NCBI GenBank assembly: GCA_025331565.1
Contig: JAFREQ010000021.1
Coordinates: 1 to 64,000, forward strand
DNA: 64,000 nucleotides
Direction: 5' to 3'
Source: Holacanthus passer
Taxonomy: Eukaryota; Chordata; Actinopteri; Pomacanthidae
The notes under the pieces are model-generated. The model was not told the DNA's origin and made no database searches. It saw only the letters and a list, made by a program, of their open reading frames with translations. Below, piece after piece: positions 51,107 to 58,733 of the stretch (its first letter is position 1; each line of letters opens with the position of its first letter). Position numbers and translations under genes: made by a program.

Positions 51107-54100
51107 CGCGCAGTACAGTATTTTTGCGCCTCGATGAGAAACACAACGCAAAACACAGCGATGGATGTTATTTCACACCCCCACAGAGAAAGACAAGCAC
51201 ATGGCCACTCTCGACGGTGCAGTTGGATGCACCCACATGTTTTTCACTCACACACACACACACACACACACACACAACACAGACATATACAGCGCACACA
51301 TGCTTCCTCATTCAGGAGCGGGGGTGGAGAGCAGAGGGAGAGGTGGTGGTGGGCATTGTGCTCTGAAAGAGAGACGCAACAAGTCACAAGAAACGGGGTG
51401 AACATGGCAGAAGCTGCTGCACACGAAGGAGAAGAGAGCGAGAGGGACGGACGAGACCCATCTGCTCTGTGATTGCTTTTATTCTGCTGATCCCTCGTCT
51501 CCTCCTCCCTCAGTGGCTCTAATCGTCCCGTCTCACTGTCGTCTGCTGCCGCACCTCTCACCTGCGCCAGGAGCAGCCCGAGCCGACCAATCACATCCAA
51601 CGACATTAAACAACATGAAACACAGCAAAATTTGATTTGCTACTGCCGGAAACACGTCTGTAACATTTCTGTAACACTGAGCACTGAAACATCAAATATA
51701 CAAATTCCTGATATTGTTTCCTTAATCTTCAATCATGTAGTTCCAGACTTCATTTAAAATTTGACCAATTTTAGACTTTTTTATTCAAGCAAAGTTCTTG
51801 TGTGGCCGATTGTGTCAAGAAAACATTTACATCTGAGAACTTTGGCTTCTTTTTCCAAAAATCTGTCCCTCATATCCAAAATGATATCCAGCTCAATTAA
51901 ACACTTCACATATGAGGTGATGACATTTTAAAATCCGTCCTGATGACATAAAGGTAAATGTGGGTGAAAAGCTTCGCCGTGCATAAGAGTGGATGTGTTT
52001 GGATGAATTCACGTCCTCTTTCACTTCACTGTGCTCTGAGTGTTTTCACACAGTGACTCAGTGTCACAGGTGAAACACGGCAAACGTGTTTGCGTCGACC
52101 ACTGATGCAGCAACAAAGAACCCAGCATGCATTTCTTTCAACTGTCCAACCTGTTCACTCGTCTTTCCTTCATGTTGCATCAGCTTTTCCTGCATTTCGT
52201 CTCCTTTTCCTTTTCTTTCCCTACTTTCTTTCTTTTGTTTCCTTTATGTTCCTCAATGTTCCTTTAATTCCCCTTCCCTTCATTTCACTTATTTCCATTT
52301 GTTTCTTTTCTTGTGTTTTTTGTTCTCTTTTCTTTTAATTTCTTTTTTATTGCCTGTATTTTTCTGCTTTTCCTTCCTTTTCCATTCCCATTTTTTTCCC
52401 TTCCTTTTTTCTTTTCCCCTTCTCTCCTCCCAATTCCGGTCCCTCTTTTCCTTTTATTTCTTTCTTTTTATTTCCATATTTCCATTTCTTTCATTTCTTT
52501 CCTTTTCTCCTCTCCTCTCTCCTGTCTCCTCTCCTCTCCTCTCCTCTCCTCTCCTCTCCTGTACTCTCCTTGTCTCCTCTCCTCTCCTTGTCTCCTCTCC
52601 TCTCCTTGTCTCCTCTTCTCTCGTATTATGGTGGATAATGTTCTTCCATCTGAGAAGGATCATCTTTGTCTTTCTTCCCCCCCGCCCCCCCTCTGTCTCC
52701 GTCTCCTCTCTCTCTCTCCTCCATCCATCCCTCCCCCCTCTCAGCTCCTCTCCACTTTGTCTCTGTGTAAAATGGGATGCATGCAGGCCGGCAGTTACCA
52801 GGCAACAGGCTACATGCTCATTGGCTCCGTCTCTGCCTCCTTTTCTCTCTCCGGCTCCTGCGCGGGGTTAACTGCTGTTGTGTGCTGTTGGTTACTCATA
52901 GCTCGGTCTCGGGGGGTTCGGCATCCAGCCATTATTCTATTTTCGGGCTGAACTTTTGCATGGGTGCCGCCTGGTGAGGTAACAAGTGGAATTGCCGTGT
53001 TACCTCAGAAGGCAGATGCAGAGGTTCTCGGTGTTGTAGCCTAAAGCATCTATCATCTCCTAATGTGACAAATCCTTTAAAAACGCTCAAAGAATGCACA
53101 CGGGGATTATTTACAAGAGAATGGGATTATCACTGCTGTGGCAATGTGCATAGTAAGTATTGTCTATCATCCAAACGCAGTACAAATACACAACCTCTCA
53201 CACTTACATTATTTGTAAGTGTACTGTGATAATACTCTGAAACAGAGGTTCACAAGGATTTTAACAAGCTGATGAGCTGAAGCTGATAGTTTGAATAATT
53301 CCAACAAACACCATCAGTTAAGAAGTTAAGTGATAAGATGAACAACAAAGCAACAATAATGTAAATTAAGATAAAAACAAAAATGGCTGATAACACTTTT
53401 AAAAACTGTTAATGAAACAGTAATAAAATGAATAAAACCCAAACAGTGGTTGACAGACAAGAATATAAGATAAAAAGAAAAATGGATGAGGTCAGAAACA
53501 GATTACAACAAAAATCTTTCATCTTCTAAACTAAAATATAAAATTACTGTTCACTTCCTGGATAGAAGAGACATAAAGAGACTTGGTTTACAGGAAACAC
53601 ACACACACACACACACACACGGTGCACATGAGGGTTGTTAACAAGAAATAAAGCTGCAGCCAGAACTCAGCAGCTCATCAGATTCCTCATTTACAAAGAT
53701 GGCTCCTGGAGGCCGGTTTCTAATGAGCCGAGTGCACAGAAACCTCAAATCCACCAGCAACAGCTCAGCCTGAAAACTTACTTTAATAAAGAAAAAGAAA
53801 ATTACGTTGTCCAGCTCCAGTTTCAGACTTTAGTTGAGTTGGTTTTGCTGTAATACATTTTTTAATTAGAATTAAAAGAGGTTTATTAATGAAGTGCACA
53901 TGAAGATGATCAGACATGTTGTAAGCAAACTAACTACTTTCTGAATTTACTGAATTATAATAAAAAAGTTTATTCATGTAGTACTTATGAAAACCAGCCA
54001 TTTCAAAGTGCTTTACAAAAGACATAAAACGATAAGACACTAAGACCAAAGTGAGCAGAAAAGGTTTGGATCAGGTAGAAAACAGTACAAATATATACTA

Positions 54101-57100
54101 TACTATATATATAATATTGTTGACGTCCATCTCAATTTTACGGCCCTGAGAGGTCAGAGCACTGCAGCGGATGAAGGAAAAATCTTCACAGAGCATTTAG
54201 TAAAAAGCTGCAAAGTGAGAAAACAGAACCTGAGAAGTGCTGCACACGGCTGGGACACGCTTGTTGTTGCTGCGGTTTGTGACTCATGAAGTGATCGAAG
54301 TCGACCGTCCGTGTTGGAAAATGAACTCGAATGTAAGAAGTGTTTTTGCTGGGGCAACAAATTTCTGTTCTTTCGGAGCTTTTAAAGAAGTTAGACTTAC
54401 TGTGCTCTCCTTCATCCTGGCTGATCATTTGAGATCTAAAACATCCACAAAGCTTCTATCTGATTTTCTTTAGACATGAAATAAGGGAGCTTCCTCTCTT
54501 TCCCTTTCTTGCTACTGTAAATCTGCAAAGCCTCGTTTTTTTTCAAGGAACAAAAGTCTCACTTCTGTGAGGCGTCTTGTGAGCATCAAGAGGAGGAAGA
54601 GTAACAGTGAGAGGAGAGAGAGGAGTCGGCCCCCCCTGGGTAACGATGCCCCTGTTTTTCACCTCAAAGCTGGAACAAGATAGATGGTGTCACTCTTTTT
54701 GCTGTGGTGCTTTTTTGATCAAGGAGAGCGGACTGCTTCTCAGGAGAATGGCAGCAGAGCACCGAGAGCGGAAAACACACAATTAAAGCTTTGAAGACTC
54801 AGGTTCCCCCCAGATACATGACGCTCTGTAAATGTCTTGTGCAACAGAAGCTGTGCAAAGACGCCAGCAGTGGACGCTGACATTACTCATGTGCTCTGTA
54901 TGAAATGAAAGTTTCCCAGTCGGGGTGTGAAATGTCTGCACCTCTCGTCCTGCGTGTTCCTCGTGTAACAACAGAGCGAGAGGCGAACGGACAGGATGAA
55001 TGATGATGTGTTTATTCGCGTTGCTAATGAGACATGACACATAAGTGTTGATCACCATGGAATCTTGTTTTTTTACATTTTCATTTATTTATTTATTTTT
55101 CGTCTCCATAGTGACGAGGAAGAGCTGCGGAAGTCGTTCTCGGAGCTCGGGGACAGTCTGTGTGACTCCAACGCCTCCAGGTCCATGAAGCGGGTGGGCA
55201 GCAGTGGGAAGCCCCTGTCGGACGGGACGGAGCCCACCGGGTCTCTGCTCTACAAGAACGGCTTCCTGGTCCGCAAAGTCCACGCCGACTCGGACGGCAA
55301 GAGAAGTACGGCGCTCTCGTTTAGACTCTTCCATCACGAGCTTCAAGATTTGAGTTTTGGTAGTTTTCCATTTAGGAGTGAGAAGCAATGTGTAACAGCT
55401 TCTACTTGATATTCATTATTCAGCCTTTGAAAGAACAGAAGGTGAAGCTTTAATCCTCATGGTGGATTTTTCTTTAGCAAGCAAACAAAATGCTCTCTTG
55501 TACCTGCTTACACATAACCCCCCCAAAACTCAGACCCTCTCATTTATACTTTTCTTCTCCAGTGTCAAGATCCATTTAGCAGCTGTTTTGGAAACGTGAT
55601 CATCATCAGCACATAAAGTTGTGATTATGCATCTTCTTTTACCTTCATTGGTCCTGAGAGCTCAAAGCACTGCAGCTTCAGAAAACACGTGCAAATGGAC
55701 ACAACATTAGTACATTTAAAAAAAAAAACACATCTCCAAACACATGAGCAGCATTTAGAAGAAAACACAACCAAATATGATCATTAAAAAGTTATTCTGT
55801 TTGTCAGGAAGTAAGAAAGCTGAGGCATCTCACTTTAAAACCTGTGCATGACTCTGTAAAGCACACACGGGTTTTAGCTCTTCATCTACTTGTGTCCAAC
55901 GTTTATCAGGATCCTGTAGGAAATGAAAATCCAATGAAAAGACAGTTTTCACCTGCAAATTGCTAAACAACACTGAACATGTTGGTGTTCACTGCACCAA
56001 CAATGAAGTTTAATTGAGGGAGAGATAAAAGACACTTTGGTTCATCTCCATTAAATCCTCATCTTTGCCTTCACTCACACTCGTACAGAGTCTCTGTCGT
56101 AACCAGTTTCCCAGAATCTTCAGTGATCAGATCGTCTCTGCTTTCACTGTCAGAGTGAACACGACTCACGACAGATCACAATACATGGATCAGGACATTT
56201 TTTGTATTTGGCAAATTGTTACCAAATACAAAACGCTTTACTATTTTGAATAGTGTATTATAGCTGGATTATATTCATATATTTTTATTACTTATGACAA
56301 ATGTTAGTGCCTTTTCTAGTGCGCAAATGTAAAGACGTTCAGGATCAACATGGCCACAGGAAGATGTTGTATCTGTGTCCGTGACTGCAGACGTAATGTT
56401 GACACTTGTTTTCCTCCTCACAGCACCGAGAGGGAAGAGAGGCTGGAAAACCTTCTATGCCATCCTGAAAGGGCTAATTCTCTATCTGCAAAAAGTAAGT
56501 CACTCACATCACATACAGCATTTTATGAGTGTATTAATACATATGTTTAATGTATGTGAGAAACAATTTGTGACTGCATCTCCATAAACATCCTGCTTTA
56601 CTTTCATGGCACATTTGTAACAGAATCTTTATTCCCCGTGTTCGATGTCTCTTTAAAAACTAAACATGATCTTTTGTATCATGGACACATTACACATAAT
56701 CCCCAACATGCTTTACTTTGACGAAACATCATGGACAAAAACATCGTCACAGTGACGACTCATCTAGTGAATCTTTCCAAGTGAGTCACTTTATGGAGCC
56801 TGTTTCCTGTTTACGTGTCTGAAATGTTGCTGTGACATAATGTCTTGGCTTCGGTTTGGGGAAACCAGCGTAACAGACCACCGTTAGTTCGACCTCCTCC
56901 TGACTGGAGAGGAAAACCCAACGTCTCTCGAGCACATTATATTTTTGAGTTTAGTCCATATAGAGAATATATATGATGCATAATAATCCTGTTCCACTTC
57001 CACAGATTTGGGCTCATCAGCTGTTTTTAGTCGAGCTGCTAATACTAACGTCTGTATGCAGCTCTTCACCCTCTCACCACTTCTCCAATAAAATATCTGC

Positions 57101-57411
57101 TCTGTCAGCTCCAAACTTTAATAATCGTTAAGACCCCTCAGTGTTAATCAGAGCATCCGTTTCTTATTCGTAATTGTCGTGCCAGGGGGAATACAGGCCT
57201 GATAAACAGCTGTCAGAGGAGGACCTGAAGAACGCCGTGTCCATCCACCACTCTCTGGCCATGAAGGCGTCAGACTACAGCAAGAGGCCCAACGTGTTCT
57301 ACCTGAGAACGGCCGACTGGAGGGTCTATCTGTTCCAGGCACCGTGAGTCCTGCTTCATGTTTCTCACTGAGCTGGAATCGTATATAGAGGATTATACAC
57401 ATGCTGCATGA

Positions 57412-57456
<45 letters not shown>

Positions 57457-58700
57457 TTGACTTTGGAAGGTCACTGACTGAGCCATGTTTCTTTATCTCT
57501 GACTGTCCAGACTACAGTATGTGGTCAAAAGTATGCGGACACCCTTAGTCCTAATCCACATTTTTTGTACGTTTTGTCTTTGTCCTTTAGCTCAAATGAA
57601 GGGAAATCTTATGGTGCGTTTATGTTCACTGAAATAAGCAGGTTAACATAGATCTGTGTACACATGCAGCAACACTTCCTCACAGCGCAAACGTGTCTGA
57701 ATTGAACAAGTCGTCAAATGTTCAGTGATGGAAACGGACTTATTAAGACTAAAGCTACTTTGTGTGTCTCTGTTGTTTCTTTCCTGTCTGCAGTCTTTTA
57801 ACAGTCCGATCAGAAACCCATAAGCAAATATTCCAGTCTACATGGCCAAGTTGGGGAAACCAGGTTTCTCTATTCCCCCGACCCTGATTTACATTTACCT
57901 CCTTTACAAGTAGTTTAAGAAATGAGCCGGCATGTTGACACACTTTCATGTTCTTCCAGCTTTGTGGTAACAGTTTGGGAAACATCCTCTCCTGTTTCAT
58001 CATGACGAAACACACACACACACCTCACTGTAATTCCCTGCAGCCCGGCTCTAACTGGTGGAAAGACCTAAAACCAGAACCAGACTTTTGGAACATGTTC
58101 AACATCACATACGGGTGAAATACTATGGTGTCCACATACTTTTGGCTATGTAGCGTAGCTGACTAATCACAGCTGAGCATCCACCCTCAGCAGCTGTGCA
58201 CATGTGCCCACGGTGTGCGGCACACATGCTGAGGGCACACGGATCAGTGCTGCACACACATGTTGAACACGGTGCACAGTGGATGTGAAGAGCGAGGTGG
58301 AGGTGTGTGCATGTGTGTGTTATCAGGATCCAGGAAGTGGCACATGAGTGGCCACATGTTTCGGGCCCCAGGAGGACCGGCTCTGTGCTCCAGTTGCAGC
58401 TTGCATTTGTCCCAGATACTGTACCCCTCTCTGTGTCTCTCTCCTCTTTCTGTCTCTCTGTCTCTCTTTCTCTCTCTCCATCTCTCCCGGGGGATTTAAG
58501 CAAGGCTGTCTGATTCAATCTGATATTTCTCATGGGCCTCTAATGGGTCTGTTAGTGTAAAACAGGCCCTTTTCTCTCTTGCATTAATTGGCTCCAAAAT
58601 AATTTCTTTGTCAACAGCAAGGCTGCGTTCTCTGATAATTATCCCTTTGATGTTGAGCTTCCATGAAGGGAACTGATCATGTGTTTGTATTTGTATGTGT

Positions 58701-58733
<33 letters not shown>

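Larger units (their letters stand above)
49632..55111 (+). other. psd intron 10
   Basis: Contains (CA)n/(GT)n arrays (50018, 51074, 51248, 53598), a CTCCT array (52507-52620) within a pyrimidine-rich block (52130-52760), and a dispersed repeat at 53955. No exon is supported; the long frames 52086-52951 follow the pyrimidine bias. Confidence 0.75.

Noticed and set aside
52086..52951. 261- and 212-codon plus-strand frames rich in Phe/Ser/Leu
   Set aside because: They follow a pyrimidine-rich tract and a CTCCT array inside psd intron 10, with no similarity or splice support.
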